Assembly (NCBI GenBank): GCA_963835955.1
Contig: CAWIHZ010000015.1
Coordinates: forward strand, 1 to 64,000
Direction: 5' to 3'
Length of the DNA: 64,000 nt
DNA from: Roseiarcus sp963835955
Lineage (GTDB): Bacteria > Pseudomonadota > Alphaproteobacteria > Rhizobiales > Beijerinckiaceae
Part shown: in pieces, positions 42,844-51,743 of the stretch
Numbering within the stretch: position 1 is the first letter of the stretch
Layout: every line of letters starts with the position of its first letter
The notes under the pieces: model-generated
Databases searched by the model: none
The model's input: the letters and a program-made list of their open reading frames with translations, nothing else
Told to the model about the DNA's origin: nothing
Position numbers and translations under genes: made by a program

Positions 42844-43068
42844 GTGTGTCTCCTTTGGGCGCTCCGGGCGCATGCCGACGACCCCAAGGCCGGCGCCAGC
42901 GCGCCGGCCCGGTCGCGATCCTAACAGAAGAATCAGAATGGTTTTCGCCGGCGACCCCAGGCGCGCGGAGGACATTCGAGGTTGCGCCGGCGGCGTTGCG
43001 GCGCCAATAGGATCGATGGCGAGATTTCGCCTTGCCTTGCGCGAGCGGGCGCGAGTCTCTAATGTCCC

Positions 43069-43108
43069 GATATTCCACCAAAGTAGAATAGGATATAACT
43101 GGAATATC
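43069..43108. promoter_or_regulatory. Inverted repeat, possible operator upstream of metY
   Basis: GATATTCCA (43069-43077) and TGGAATATC (43100-43108) are perfect inverted copies with 22 bases between. A smaller nested pair, GGATAT and ATATCC, lies at 43091-43109. The arms are AT-rich against a GC-rich background, 110-150 bases upstream of the metY start. It could be a site for a dimeric regulator of methionine or cysteine genes. No match to a named regulator was made. Confidence 0.5.
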
Positions 43109-43146
43109 CTAAGTCACTCGTATTAAAAAGAAGCGCTCGCGTTCGT

Positions 43147-43190
43147 CGCGTCGATTCGAGGGCTTTCCGAAACGGGCAGGCGACGCGAAA
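43147..43190 (+). promoter_or_regulatory. Stem-loop in the metY leader
   Basis: TCGCGTCG and CGACGCGA, perfectly complementary over 8 bp, flank a 27-base loop. It is followed by GAAAAGAGCAAC and, 25 bases later, the start codon. As a leader-RNA structure it could regulate metY, but it does not match the SAM-II consensus as I know it. Confidence 0.35.
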
Positions 43191-43219
43191 AGAGCAACAC
43201 GACCCGAGGGAGCCGTTCC

Positions 43220-44506
43220 ATGTCACACAAGCCTGAAACCCTGGCGCTTCACGCGGGCTGGCGCGCCGACCCGACGACCGGCGCGGTCGCGGTGCCGATT
43301 TATCAGACCACCTCGTATCAGTTTCAGAGCGCGGAGCACGCGGCCAATCTGTTCTCGCTGAAGGAGCTCGGCAACATCTACACCCGGATCATGAATCCGA
43401 CCAACGACGTGCTGGAGAAGCGGATCGCCGCGCTCGAGGGCGGCGTGGCGGCGCTGGCGCTGTCGAGCGGCCAGGCGGCGACCGCGTTCGCGGTGCAGAA
43501 TCTCGCCCGCGCGGGCGACAACATTGTCTCCTCGACCGATCTCTACGGCGGCACCTGGAACCAGTTCGCCAATACGATGAAGGACATGGGGATCGAGGTG
43601 CGCTTCGTCGACCCGGCGGACCCGGAGGATTTCCGCAAAGCCACCGACGCCCGCACCCGCGCCTATTACGCCGAGACCCTGCCCAATCCGAAGCTGATCG
43701 CGTTTCCGATCGCGGAGGTCGCGGCGATCGGCCGTCCGCTCGGCATTCCGCTGATCATGGACAACACCGCCGCCCCGATCCTGACGAGACCGTTCGATCA
43801 TGGCGCGGCGGTCATCGTCTATTCCTCGACCAAATATCTTGGCGGGCACGGCAATTCGATCGGCGGCCTCATCGTCGACAGCGGAACCTTTCCTTGGGAC
43901 GAGCATCCCGAGCGCCAGCCGGCGCTCAACACGCCCGATCCGAGCTATCACGGCGCGATCTGGACCGAGGCGGTCAAGCCGCTGGGGCCGATCGCCTACA
44001 TTATCAAGGCGCGCACGACGCTGCTGCGCGACCTCGGGTCCTGCATGTCGCCGTTCAACGCCTTCCTGACCCTGCAGGGAATCGAGACGGCGCCGCTCAG
44101 GATGGAGCGCCACAGCGCCAATGCCTCCGCCGTCGCGGCCTTTCTTTCCAAGCGGCGCGAGGTGTCGAAAGTGTTCCACCCCTCGCAGCAAAAAGGGGTC
44201 GGCAAGAGCCGCGCCGAGAAATACCTGCGCGGCGGGCAGGGCGGCCTGGTCGGCTTCGAGCTCAAGGCCGGACGCGACGCGGGGCCCAAATTCATCGACG
44301 CGCTGAAGCTCTTCTATCACGTCGCCAACATCGGCGACGCGCGCTCTCTGGTCATCCATCCGGCGACCACCACCCACTCGCAGCTCTCCCCGTCGGAACA
44401 GCTCGCCACCGGCGTGACGGAAGGCTACGTGCGCCTTTCGATCGGCATCGAGCACATCGACGACATCCTCGCCGATCTCGACCAGGCGCTGAAGGCGGCG
44501 GGGTGA
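43220..44506 (+). CDS. metY: O-acetylhomoserine sulfhydrylase (Cys/Met metabolism PLP enzyme)
   Basis: A 428-residue PLP-dependent enzyme that makes homocysteine (or methionine) from O-acetylhomoserine and sulfide or methanethiol. Key segments: MSHKPETLALHAGWRADPTT, VPIYQTTSYQFQ, YTRIMNPTNDVLEKRIAALE, LSSGQAATAFA and the PLP-lysine motif IVYSSTKYLGGHG. The insert of about 40 residues relative to cystathionine gamma-synthases (YLRGGQGGLVGFELKAG region) is typical of the sulfhydrylase branch. Start ATG 43220 has a GAGGGAG site. It ends against a shared terminator hairpin facing smpB. Confidence 0.93.
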   Translation: MSHKPETLALHAGWRADPTTGAVAVPIYQTTSYQFQSAEHAANLFSLKELGNIYTRIMNPTNDVLEKRIAALEGGVAALALSSGQAATAFAVQNLARAGDNIVSSTDLYGGTWNQFANTMKDMGIEVRFVDPADPEDFRKATDARTRAYYAETLPNPKLIAFPIAEVAAIGRPLGIPLIMDNTAAPILTRPFDHGAAVIVYSSTKYLGGHGNSIGGLIVDSGTFPWDEHPERQPALNTPDPSYHGAIWTEAVKPLGPIAYIIKARTTLLRDLGSCMSPFNAFLTLQGIETAPLRMERHSANASAVAAFLSKRREVSKVFHPSQQKGVGKSRAEKYLRGGQGGLVGFELKAGRDAGPKFIDALKLFYHVANIGDARSLVIHPATTTHSQLSPSEQLATGVTEGYVRLSIGIEHIDDILADLDQALKAAG

Positions 44507-44508
44507 AT

Positions 44509-44539
44509 GGAGGGCGGGGTTAGACCGACCCCGCCTCCC
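44509..44539. terminator. Bidirectional hairpin terminator between metY and smpB
   Basis: GGAGGGCGGGGT pairs with ACCCCGCCTCC-type sequence across a short loop (TAGACCG) in the 34-base gap between the two convergent stops. The stem is strong and GC-rich; the T run on the plus side is weak (CCCTATCCCCTTT). Confidence 0.65.
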
Positions 44540-44540
44540 C

Positions 44541-45017
44541 CTATCCCCTTTCGCGCATCAGCCGCGACTTGTCGCGGTTCCAGTCGCGCTGCTTTTCGCT
44601 CTCCCGCTTGTCGTGCAGCTTCTTGCCCCGGCCGAGCGCGATCGCGATCTTGGCTCTGCCTTTGGCGTTGAAATAGATGCGCAGCGGCACGATCGTCATG
44701 CCCTCGCGCTCGACCCCTTTGGCGAGTTTGGCGATCTCCTTGGCGTGCAGCAACAGCTTGCGCGGGCGCTTGGGCTCGTGGTTGAAGCGATTGGCCTGAA
44801 GATATTCGGGGATGTTGGCGTTGTAGAGGATCACCTCGCCGTTGCGGTCGACCGAGGCGTAGCTCTCGGCCACCGTCGCCTTGCCGCTGCGCAGCGATTT
44901 GACCTCGGTTCCGGTCAGCATCAGCCCCGCTTCGAAGATCTCGCCGATTTCGTAGTCGAAACGCGCGCGCCGGTTGTCGGCGACGAGCTTGTAGTTCGGC
45001 TTCTCCTTCTCGACCAC
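44541..45017 (-). CDS. smpB: SsrA-binding protein SmpB
   Basis: A 158-residue partner of tmRNA that rescues stalled ribosomes. Conserved segments: VADNRRARFDYEIGEIFEAG, TGTEVKSLRSGKATVAES, YNANIPEYLQANRFNHEP, RKLLLHAKEI and the C-terminal tail GKKLHDKRESEKQRDWNRD that enters the decoding centre. The start is GTG 45017, 10 bases after the dapA stop, so the two are co-transcribed. The tmRNA gene itself is not in the window. Confidence 0.97.
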   Translation of the reverse strand: MVEKEKPNYKLVADNRRARFDYEIGEIFEAGLMLTGTEVKSLRSGKATVAESYASVDRNGEVILYNANIPEYLQANRFNHEPKRPRKLLLHAKEIAKLAKGVEREGMTIVPLRIYFNAKGRAKIAIALGRGKKLHDKRESEKQRDWNRDKSRLMRERG

Positions 45018-45027
45018 GTCGGCGCGC

Positions 45028-45915
45028 TCAGGCGTTGAGCACGCCGGCGTGCACCATCGCGCGCCGGATCTGGGCCTCGGTCTGCTGGGCGATCGGAACC
45101 AGCGGCAGGCGGGTCTCGGAGCGGGCCCGGCCGAGCAGACTCAGCGCGTATTTCGCGCCGTTGACGCCGGGTTCGGCGAAAATCGCCAGATGCAGCGGCG
45201 TCAGGCGGTCCTGGATGCGCAGCGCCTCGGCCCAGTCGCCGTTGAAGGTCGCCTCCATCAATTGCGCGCATGGCCCGGGCGCGATATTGGCGGTGACCGA
45301 GATGCAGCCGTGTCCGCCGGCGGCCATGGCCGCGAGCGCGGTCATGTCTTCGCCTGAAAGTTGGATAAAGTCAGGTCCGATGGCGAGTTGCTGGCGAGAG
45401 ACGCGGCCGACGTCGCCGGTCGCGTCCTTGACGCCGACGATATTGGGAAGCTCGGCCAGCCGCTTCATCGTGTCGACCGACATGTCGACCACGCTGCGGG
45501 GGGGGATATTGTAAATGATGATCGGAATGCCGATTGCGTCGTTGACGGCCTTGAAGTGCCGGTAGAGCCCTTCCTGCGTCGGCTTGTTGTAATAAGGGGT
45601 GACGACCAGAACGGCGTCGGCGCCCGCGCCTTCGGCGTGGCGGGCGAGGTCGATCGCCTCGGCCGTATTGTTGGAGCCGGCGCCCGCGATCACTGGAACC
45701 CGGCCGCGCGCCTCGTCGATGCAAATGTCGACGGCGCGCCGGTGCTCCTCGTGGCTCAACGTCGGACTTTCCCCGGTCGTGCCGACCGGAACCAGCCCGT
45801 GCGAGCCGGAGGCGATCTGCCAGTCGATCAGCGCGCGGTAGGCCAACTCGTCGATTTTGCCGTCCTTGAAGGGCGTGACCAGGGCTGGCATCGATCCATG
45901 AAATTTCGCCCGCAT
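45028..45915 (-). CDS. dapA: 4-hydroxy-tetrahydrodipicolinate synthase
   Basis: A 295-residue enzyme of lysine and peptidoglycan (diaminopimelate) synthesis that condenses pyruvate with aspartate semialdehyde. TIM-barrel segments: SMPALVTPFKDGKID, GLVPVGTTGESPTLSHEEH, VIAGAGSNNTAEAIDLARHA, TPYYNKPTQEGLYRHF. The Schiff-base Lys lies in IVGVKDATGDVGR and the catalytic Tyr in IYNIPPRSV. Start ATG 45915 is chosen by the family length. smpB follows 10 bases on; the divergent slt locus begins 170 bases away, a common Rhizobiales arrangement. Confidence 0.96.
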   Translation of the reverse strand: MRAKFHGSMPALVTPFKDGKIDELAYRALIDWQIASGSHGLVPVGTTGESPTLSHEEHRRAVDICIDEARGRVPVIAGAGSNNTAEAIDLARHAEGAGADAVLVVTPYYNKPTQEGLYRHFKAVNDAIGIPIIIYNIPPRSVVDMSVDTMKRLAELPNIVGVKDATGDVGRVSRQQLAIGPDFIQLSGEDMTALAAMAAGGHGCISVTANIAPGPCAQLMEATFNGDWAEALRIQDRLTPLHLAIFAEPGVNGAKYALSLLGRARSETRLPLVPIAQQTEAQIRRAMVHAGVLNA

Positions 45916-46085
45916 TTCCACATCTCGCTTCCGGCTCGCGCGGCGGAAGAACCTTGTTCCCGCCATGTCCGCTCGCGGACACATAGCCCCGGCGCGACGC
46001 GCGCGAAAGGGGAAAGGCGTCGCCTGCCGATGGTTAACGCTTCATCAGCACTGTCCCTCCATCCTCGCGCGCGAGGGATGGACCC

Positions 46086-46205
46086 ATGACGATTCTCCGC
46101 CCACGCACGCTGCTCGGCGTTTGCGGCGCCGCAGCGCTGATCCTCCTCGTCCCGTTCAGGGGCCGCGAGGTCGTTGAAGTCCGCGTTCCCGAGTTCGATG
46201 ACTGA
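46086..46205 (+). CDS. Short hydrophobic open frame, probable lost signal sequence of Slt
   Basis: A 39-codon frame starting at ATG 46086 with a GAGGG site: MTILRPRTLLGVCGAAALIL, then LVPFRGREVV, ending FDD and TGA at 46203-46205. It looks exactly like a signal peptide or membrane anchor. It overlaps the best ATG of the lytic transglycosylase (46198) by 8 bases in another frame. The transglycosylase needs export but has no signal peptide of its own, so a single-base indel near 46190 may have separated the two parts. Confidence 0.5.
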   Translation: MTILRPRTLLGVCGAAALILLVPFRGREVVEVRVPEFDD

Positions 46206-48411
46206 GGCGCCGGCTGCCCTCTCCGGCGTTGCTCTGCCGCCCGACGAGGTTGCGAGCGACGCCGAACTCGCGTCGCAATTCTCCCCACGCTCGGCTGAGA
46301 CGGCCGCGACGGCGATCGTAGGCTCCGCCGCCGCGCCCTCGGCGGCTGCGCCGCCTGACGCGAACGCCGCCGGCGCCGAATTTACCGCGGGAACCCTGCC
46401 GGGCCATTTGGACACGGCTGCGACGGCAAGCCTCGAGCCGGCCGCCGCTTCCCCCGCGCCGTCCGCCGTCTCCCCGGCCGCCGCTCCAGAAGCTCCTCCG
46501 GCGGCTCGGCAAGAGGCGTCGGCGCCGCCGGAGCCGGCCTACGGTTCCGCCGCGGCGCAGCTCTATCGCAAGGGCGACGCCGTCGGCCTGGCGGCGCTCG
46601 CCAAGGCGGCGCGCGATCCGGACCAGCGTCTGGCGCTGGAATGGGCGTCGCTGCGCTCGGACGCTCATCCGTCATTCGCGGCGCTGGCCGCCTTCGCCCA
46701 CGCCCATCCCGGCTGGCCGGACGGAGGGTGGATCCGGCGCTGGCAGGAAGGCGACTTGCTGGTCGATTCCGAGCCGCCGGCGAAAGTCGCGGCGTTCTTC
46801 GCCGCTGGGCCGCCGCGATCAGGCGCGGGGGCGATCGTCGCCGCTCGCGCGGCGAGAGCGGCCGGCCACGCCGGCGAGGCGGGGCGGATCATTCGCGCGT
46901 TGTGGCGCGACGGCAATTTCGACTTCTCGAGCGAAAGCGTCATCCTGCGCGAATTCGGCGCCGAGCTCACCAGGGCCGACCACAAATATCGCGCCGACCG
47001 CCTGCTCTACGCCGAGAGTTTCGCCCCCGCCCTGCGCGCCGCCGCGCTCGCCGGCCCCGACGTCGTGGCGCTCGCCCGGGCCCGGATCGCGGCGGCTCGC
47101 GGGCCGCTGACGCCCGCGCTGGCGATGGCGGTTCCCCCCGCGCTCAGGAACGATCCGGGTCTCCTGTTCGCCCGCATCCAGGACGCCCGTCGATCGAACC
47201 GCGCCTATGAGGCGGCGACGCTGCTCGAGCTGGCGCCGCACGATCGCGCCTTGCTGATCAATCCCGACCGGTGGTGGAGCGAACGGCGGATGGTCGCGCG
47301 CGAACTGCTCGATCTCGATGAGCCGCGCCTCGCGTTCGAGCTTTGCGACAATGCGGTCCGGCCCGACGATTCCGCCGACCAGGTCGACGCCGCCTTCCAT
47401 GCCGGCTGGATCGCGTTGCGTTTCCTGAGCGACCCGCGCGCCGCCGAACTACGTTTCGAACGGGCCGCCGAGGCGGCCGAAACCCCGATCTCGATCGCCC
47501 GAGCCGCCTATTGGCGCGCTCGCGCGCTCGAAGCGATGGGCGATTCCGACGATGCGAAAGTCCTCTACGAAAGCGCGGCGAGCGAGCCGATCGCCTATTA
47601 TGGCCAGCTCGCCGCCCAGCGTCTGGGCGAGAAGCGGCTGGCCCTGCGCGCGCCGATCGCCGCCGCTGAGGGCGAAAAGCGCCGGGAGGCGGTTCGCGCG
47701 GCGGAGGCGCTTTACGCCGACGGGCTCGACGACCTCGCCTCCGGGCTCGCCTTCGACGCCGCCAGGAAATGGCGGGACGAATCCCAGCTCGCGGCGATGG
47801 CCGAGGTCGTCAAGCGCTTCGGCGAAGCGGCGACGCAGGTCGTCTTCGGCAAGCTCGCGACCATCCGAGGCTACGGTTTCGACGCGATGGCGTTTCCCTC
47901 TTCCGGCGTGCCGGCCTTTCTGCCGCTGCCTCATTCGGCCGACCTGGCCAGCGTCTACGCGGTCGCCCGGCAGGAAAGCGAATTCCTCTGGCAGGCGTCC
48001 TCTGGCGCGGGGGCCAAGGGTCTCATGCAGCTTCTTCCGTCAACGGCGGCTTCGACCGCGCGTCGCGCCGGCGTCGCCTTCGACTACGCGCGCCTCCTCG
48101 TCGATCCAGCCTTCAACACCCAGCTCGGCGCGGCCTTTCTCGGTCAGGTGCTTCAGGACGAGGGCGGCTCGCGCGCCTTGGCGTTCGCGGCCTATAACGC
48201 CGGCGGCGGCCGGGTGGCGCAATGGATCGCGGCGCACGGCGATCCGCGAACCGGCGGCGTCGACCTCGTCGACTGGATCGAGCGCATTCCCTTCGAAGAA
48301 ACGCGCGACTACGTCGAGCGGGTCAGCGAGAATCTCGGCGTCTATCGCCAGCGCCTGGCCGACGACCCGCCGGCGCCGGCGCCGATCTCGGCGCGGATGG
48401 CGCGCGAGTAG
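46198..48411 (+). CDS. slt: Soluble lytic murein transglycosylase, Slt family
   Basis: About 737 residues from ATG 46198. An Ala/Pro-rich low-complexity lead (about 110 residues) is followed by a long alpha-helical superhelical domain (sel1/U-ring type, to about residue 560) and a C-terminal goose-lysozyme-like catalytic domain. The catalytic Glu593 lies in VARQESEFLWQAS; GAKGLMQLLPSTAA, AFAAYNAGGGRVAQW and EETRDYVERV complete the family 1A motifs. It cleaves peptidoglycan glycan strands to 1,6-anhydromuropeptides in the periplasm. The missing signal peptide is probably the short frame just upstream. It is divergent from dapA. Confidence 0.9.
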   Translation: MTEAPAALSGVALPPDEVASDAELASQFSPRSAETAATAIVGSAAAPSAAAPPDANAAGAEFTAGTLPGHLDTAATASLEPAAASPAPSAVSPAAAPEAPPAARQEASAPPEPAYGSAAAQLYRKGDAVGLAALAKAARDPDQRLALEWASLRSDAHPSFAALAAFAHAHPGWPDGGWIRRWQEGDLLVDSEPPAKVAAFFAAGPPRSGAGAIVAARAARAAGHAGEAGRIIRALWRDGNFDFSSESVILREFGAELTRADHKYRADRLLYAESFAPALRAAALAGPDVVALARARIAAARGPLTPALAMAVPPALRNDPGLLFARIQDARRSNRAYEAATLLELAPHDRALLINPDRWWSERRMVARELLDLDEPRLAFELCDNAVRPDDSADQVDAAFHAGWIALRFLSDPRAAELRFERAAEAAETPISIARAAYWRARALEAMGDSDDAKVLYESAASEPIAYYGQLAAQRLGEKRLALRAPIAAAEGEKRREAVRAAEALYADGLDDLASGLAFDAARKWRDESQLAAMAEVVKRFGEAATQVVFGKLATIRGYGFDAMAFPSSGVPAFLPLPHSADLASVYAVARQESEFLWQASSGAGAKGLMQLLPSTAASTARRAGVAFDYARLLVDPAFNTQLGAAFLGQVLQDEGGSRALAFAAYNAGGGRVAQWIAAHGDPRTGGVDLVDWIERIPFEETRDYVERVSENLGVYRQRLADDPPAPAPISARMARE

Positions 48412-48583
48412 GGGTGAGGACCCGACTGAAACCCAACCGCTCTGCCGAAACGGGATTGGGTCCCGACCGGGCTTCGCGCGCCAGGCGCAGCGATGTCGGG
48501 TTCAGAATCGAAAGCACAATCGGAACCTTTTTCGCTGATTTGAGTTTCCCACCAGACCTGTCGCAACCATGAAAGGATAACCC

Positions 48584-48943
48584 ATGGATAAGACGATGAT
48601 CGGAGTCCTGACGGGCGCGTCTGCGCTTGCGCTGGTCAGCGGCGTCGGGGGCGCGGCCGCTTCTTCGCTGGATCAAGCGAACGCATTGCAGCCTGCGCGA
48701 TCCTTTGCCGACCTGCTGGAGCCAATTCCCCACGCCACCGACGTCCTACGTGCGGAAAATGAGCGAAGCGCGGCCAACGCGGAGCAGCAGCCTTTGGAGC
48801 TGACGCAATATTACCATCATCATCACCATCACCACCACCACCACCATCGATACTGGCCATGGCGTCCGCAGTACCATTGGCGATGGGGATATTCTCACCA
48901 TCATCACCACCATCACCATCAGCATAACTACTTGCAATACTGA
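48584..48943 (+). CDS. Exported poly-histidine protein
   Basis: A 119-residue protein. The signal peptide is MIGVLTGASALALVSGVGGA then AASSL. A short middle domain (ANALQPARSFADLLEPIPHA) precedes two His tracts of 11 and 8 residues, separated by an aromatic segment (RYWPWRPQYHWRWGYS), and the end is QHNYLQY. The His-plus-Trp/Tyr composition suggests metal binding, probably in the periplasm or at the surface. It resembles the 78-residue poly-His protein at 38655-38891 in composition but not in flanking sequence. Start ATG 48584 has an AAAGGAT site. Confidence 0.75.
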   Translation: MDKTMIGVLTGASALALVSGVGGAAASSLDQANALQPARSFADLLEPIPHATDVLRAENERSAANAEQQPLELTQYYHHHHHHHHHHHRYWPWRPQYHWRWGYSHHHHHHHHQHNYLQY

Positions 48944-49015
48944 CGGCGCAGGCCAAATAATTTGGCGGGGCTTGTCTTTCGAGAACGCGCGTCTCGACGC
49001 GCGGTCGCCGCCCCT

Positions 49016-49745
49016 TCAGGGCTGCCGCTTCGCCCTCTCGTGAGCGGCGCCGAGAAGGTGACGATACGTGCCGTCGAACACCGTGTCGGTTGCTGACGTC
49101 CATTGCGTCTCGGCCGAAAGCGTGCTGCGACTTTTGTAGATGCGTCGCGACTGCAGTTCTCGCTCGGCTGCTTCCTCGTCCGGCATCGGAACCAGCTCGA
49201 ACTCGACCTCCTCGGGCACGATCAGGATTTGCACGAACGGCTCTCCCGGCCGAAAAATATGGACGGCGCCCTCGGGCGGCGACTTGAACACCAGGAAATA
49301 CACCATCGGCCACCATCTGCGAATCAACGCCGGAACGGCGATCGGCGTGGAATCGGTCGGGTCGGTGTAGAAGCGGGGATGCGGCTCGATCCGGATCGCA
49401 AATCCTTCCTCGACTTTCAGATCCAGCGACAATTGGTAGGTGTAGTAGAGATCGCCGAAGGTGCGGAACGGCGGCCATTGCCCGCCGTGATCGGCCGGCG
49501 CTGGCCCAAAGTCGCCGTCGAGCACGAGCTTGCCGTCAACCCTGCCGAACTCGAAACTCATTCTCATAAGGGTAGAACAATTCAATTCCGTAGCGCGCGG
49601 CTTCGGAGAAGGGGAGACAGTGCCAGGCCTGCTCCATCGATCCGTCCTTGCGCGGCTCTCGTTGGCCGCCCCAGCCGGGAACTTCGAGCCTGGTGCGGCG
49701 CGGATTGAGGCCGGGAGTGAATGAGCGATATTTGACCTGCGCCAT
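49016..49745 (-). pseudogene. DUF6065-like protein, single-base frameshift
   Basis: A conserved protein of about 240 residues split by one indel. It starts at ATG 49745 (MAQVKYRSFTPGLNPRRTRL, then EQAWHCLPFSEAARYGIELF, YPYENE). The frame breaks at about 49558: GAGTTTCGAG stands where GAGTTCGAG would join it to FEFGRVDGKLVLDGDFG. The second part continues through FGDLYYTYQLSLDLKVEEG, IRIEPHPRFYTDPTDSTPI and RRWWPMVYFLVFK to the stop at 49016. The family is DUF6065 as far as I recall, of unknown function; members look like cytoplasmic beta-rich proteins. The repaired protein shows no other defect. Confidence 0.75.
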
Positions 49746-49894
49746 CGGCCTTTCTCCTATCTATTGCGCCCGTTATAATAGCCTTTTGAGCCAGTTCGTT
49801 CCCTCGACCGCGCGAGGCGGTTTCCGATTCCACTTGGCCTTTCATTACCGACTTTCCAACGGCTAGGCTGCCGGCTGACCAAAAGAGAGGGACA

Positions 49895-51709
49895 ATGGCC
49901 GCTTCCCAACGCACGGGCATGGGCGCGATTCCGTTCGAGGGCGGCGCGGCCTTTCGGGTCTGGGCGCCATTCGCGACCTCAGTTTGCGTCGCCGGCGCCT
50001 TCAACGGCTGGAGCGTCGACGCGACCCCGCTGACGGCGGAGTCCGACGGCTACTGGTCGGTCGACGTCGCCGCCGCGGCCCTCGGCGACCAGTATAAATT
50101 CGTCATCGTCAATCCGGCGCTCGCCCCGGCGTTATGGAAAAACGATCCCTATGCCAGGGCGATGACGAATTCGGTCGGAAACAGCATCATCGCCTCCACC
50201 GATTTCGCCTGGCGACCGACGCATTACAGCACGCCGCCATGGAACGAGATGGTGATTTATGAACTGCATGTCGGCAGTTTCTTGTTCGACCCCTCGCGCA
50301 GCAACGGACGCGGAGATTTCGGGACGGTCATCGCCAAGCTCGATTATCTCCTCGATCTCGGAATCAACGTGATCCAGGTGATGCCGTCCGACGAATTTCC
50401 GGGAACGAGTTCGTTTGGCTACAATCCCGCCGATATCTTCGCCATCGAGGAGGACTACGGCGGCCCGAACGGCTTTCAGGCTCTGGTCGACGCCGCCCAC
50501 CAGCGGGGGGTCGCGATCATTTACGACGTCGTCTACAACCACCTCGGCCCCAGCGACCTGGACCTGTGGCGATTCGACGGCTGGGGCGAGGACGGGGGCG
50601 GGGGCGTCTATTTCTACAACGACTGGCGCCGCTCAACGCCGTGGGGCGACACCCGGCCCGACTACGGACGCGGCGAAGTCCGGCAGTTCCTGCGCGACAA
50701 TGCGCTGTTCTGGCTGGAGGAGCATCGATGCGACGGGCTGCGTTTCGACGCCACCGGATGGATTCGCAATGTCTGGGGCGACAATGACGATCCCGGCGCC
50801 GATCTCGCCGACGGCTGGGGGCTCATGCGCTGGATCAACGGCGAAGTGCAGGCGCGCCAGCCGTGGAAGCTCTCGATCGCCGAGGACATGCAGGACAATG
50901 AGTGGATCACCAAGGACTTGGCTCAAGGGGGCGCTGGGTTCGGCGCGCAATGGGGCGCTGGCTTCATGCACGATCTGCGCGGCGCTCTCGTTTCGCCCTG
51001 GGACGAGGCCCGCGACATGGACGCGCTGGCGGGCTTCATAAGGCAGCGGTTCAACGGCGAGGCGTTCCAGCGCGTTCTCTACAGCGAAAGCCACGACGAG
51101 GTCGCCGCCTCGAACGGCGGAGCCCGATTGCCGGAAGCGATCGCGCCCGGAAACGCCGACGGGTTTTTCGCCCAGAAGCGCTCGACCCTGGCCGCGGCGG
51201 TCGTCTTCACCGCGCCCGGCATTCCGATGATCTTCATGGGCCAGGAATTCCTCGAATGGGGCGCCTGGTCGGACTCTCAGCAACTCGACTGGTCGAAGGC
51301 CGACCGATTCGCCGGCATCCGCGCGCTGTACCGCGACCTGATCACGCTGCGCCGCAACGTCCTGGGCCTGACCCGCGGCCTTTGCGGCCAGTCGCTCAAC
51401 CTTCACCACGTCAACAACGCCGACAAGGTCATCGCCTATCATCGCTGGGATTCGGGCGGGCCGCGCGACGACGTGGTGACGATCGCCAATTTCGCCAATC
51501 GCGGCTACGATTCCTATCGGATCGGGCTGCCGCGAGGGGGCGTCTGGCGGGTCCGCTTCAACAGCGACTGGGGCGGCTACAGTCCCGTCTTCACCAGCCA
51601 TTCCAGCTTCGACCTGATCGCGAGCGCCGACAGCCGCGACGGGATGCCGTTCAGCGGCGCGGTCGGGATCGGGCCCTATACCGCGCTGATCCTGTCGCAG
51701 GATGATTGA
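49895..51709 (+). CDS. GH13 glycoside hydrolase, 1,4-alpha-glucan branching type
   Basis: A 604-residue enzyme with an N-terminal CBM48-like domain (FRVWAPFATSVCVAGAFNGW), a GH13 catalytic barrel and a C-terminal beta domain. Region I is DVVYNHLG; the nucleophile Asp285 lies in GLRFDATGW; the acid/base Glu330 lies in SIAEDMQDN; the third acid Asp401 lies in YSESHDEVA. The sequence fits branching enzymes or trehalohydrolases of glycogen/trehalose metabolism; it is shorter than typical GlgB. No other glycogen genes lie nearby. Start ATG 49895 has an AGAGGG site. It is transcribed toward the GT61 gene. Confidence 0.88.
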   Translation: MAASQRTGMGAIPFEGGAAFRVWAPFATSVCVAGAFNGWSVDATPLTAESDGYWSVDVAAAALGDQYKFVIVNPALAPALWKNDPYARAMTNSVGNSIIASTDFAWRPTHYSTPPWNEMVIYELHVGSFLFDPSRSNGRGDFGTVIAKLDYLLDLGINVIQVMPSDEFPGTSSFGYNPADIFAIEEDYGGPNGFQALVDAAHQRGVAIIYDVVYNHLGPSDLDLWRFDGWGEDGGGGVYFYNDWRRSTPWGDTRPDYGRGEVRQFLRDNALFWLEEHRCDGLRFDATGWIRNVWGDNDDPGADLADGWGLMRWINGEVQARQPWKLSIAEDMQDNEWITKDLAQGGAGFGAQWGAGFMHDLRGALVSPWDEARDMDALAGFIRQRFNGEAFQRVLYSESHDEVAASNGGARLPEAIAPGNADGFFAQKRSTLAAAVVFTAPGIPMIFMGQEFLEWGAWSDSQQLDWSKADRFAGIRALYRDLITLRRNVLGLTRGLCGQSLNLHHVNNADKVIAYHRWDSGGPRDDVVTIANFANRGYDSYRIGLPRGGVWRVRFNSDWGGYSPVFTSHSSFDLIASADSRDGMPFSGAVGIGPYTALILSQDD

Positions 51710-51743
51710 AAAGATTCGGCCGGAGCACGAACGCGCTTCGCCG

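Larger units (their letters stand above)
42844..43219. other. Regulatory gap between DUF1003 and metY genes
   Basis: About 375 bases between divergent genes. The half nearer metY is AT-rich (43050-43130) and holds a 9-bp inverted repeat and an 8-bp stem described separately. It must contain promoters for both genes. No known S-adenosylmethionine riboswitch consensus could be matched by eye. Confidence 0.5.

Noticed and set aside
43110..43219. SAM-II riboswitch upstream of metY
   Set aside because: Expected for this gene in alphaproteobacteria, but the conserved core bases of the SAM-II pseudoknot could not be aligned; only an unrelated stem-loop is visible.
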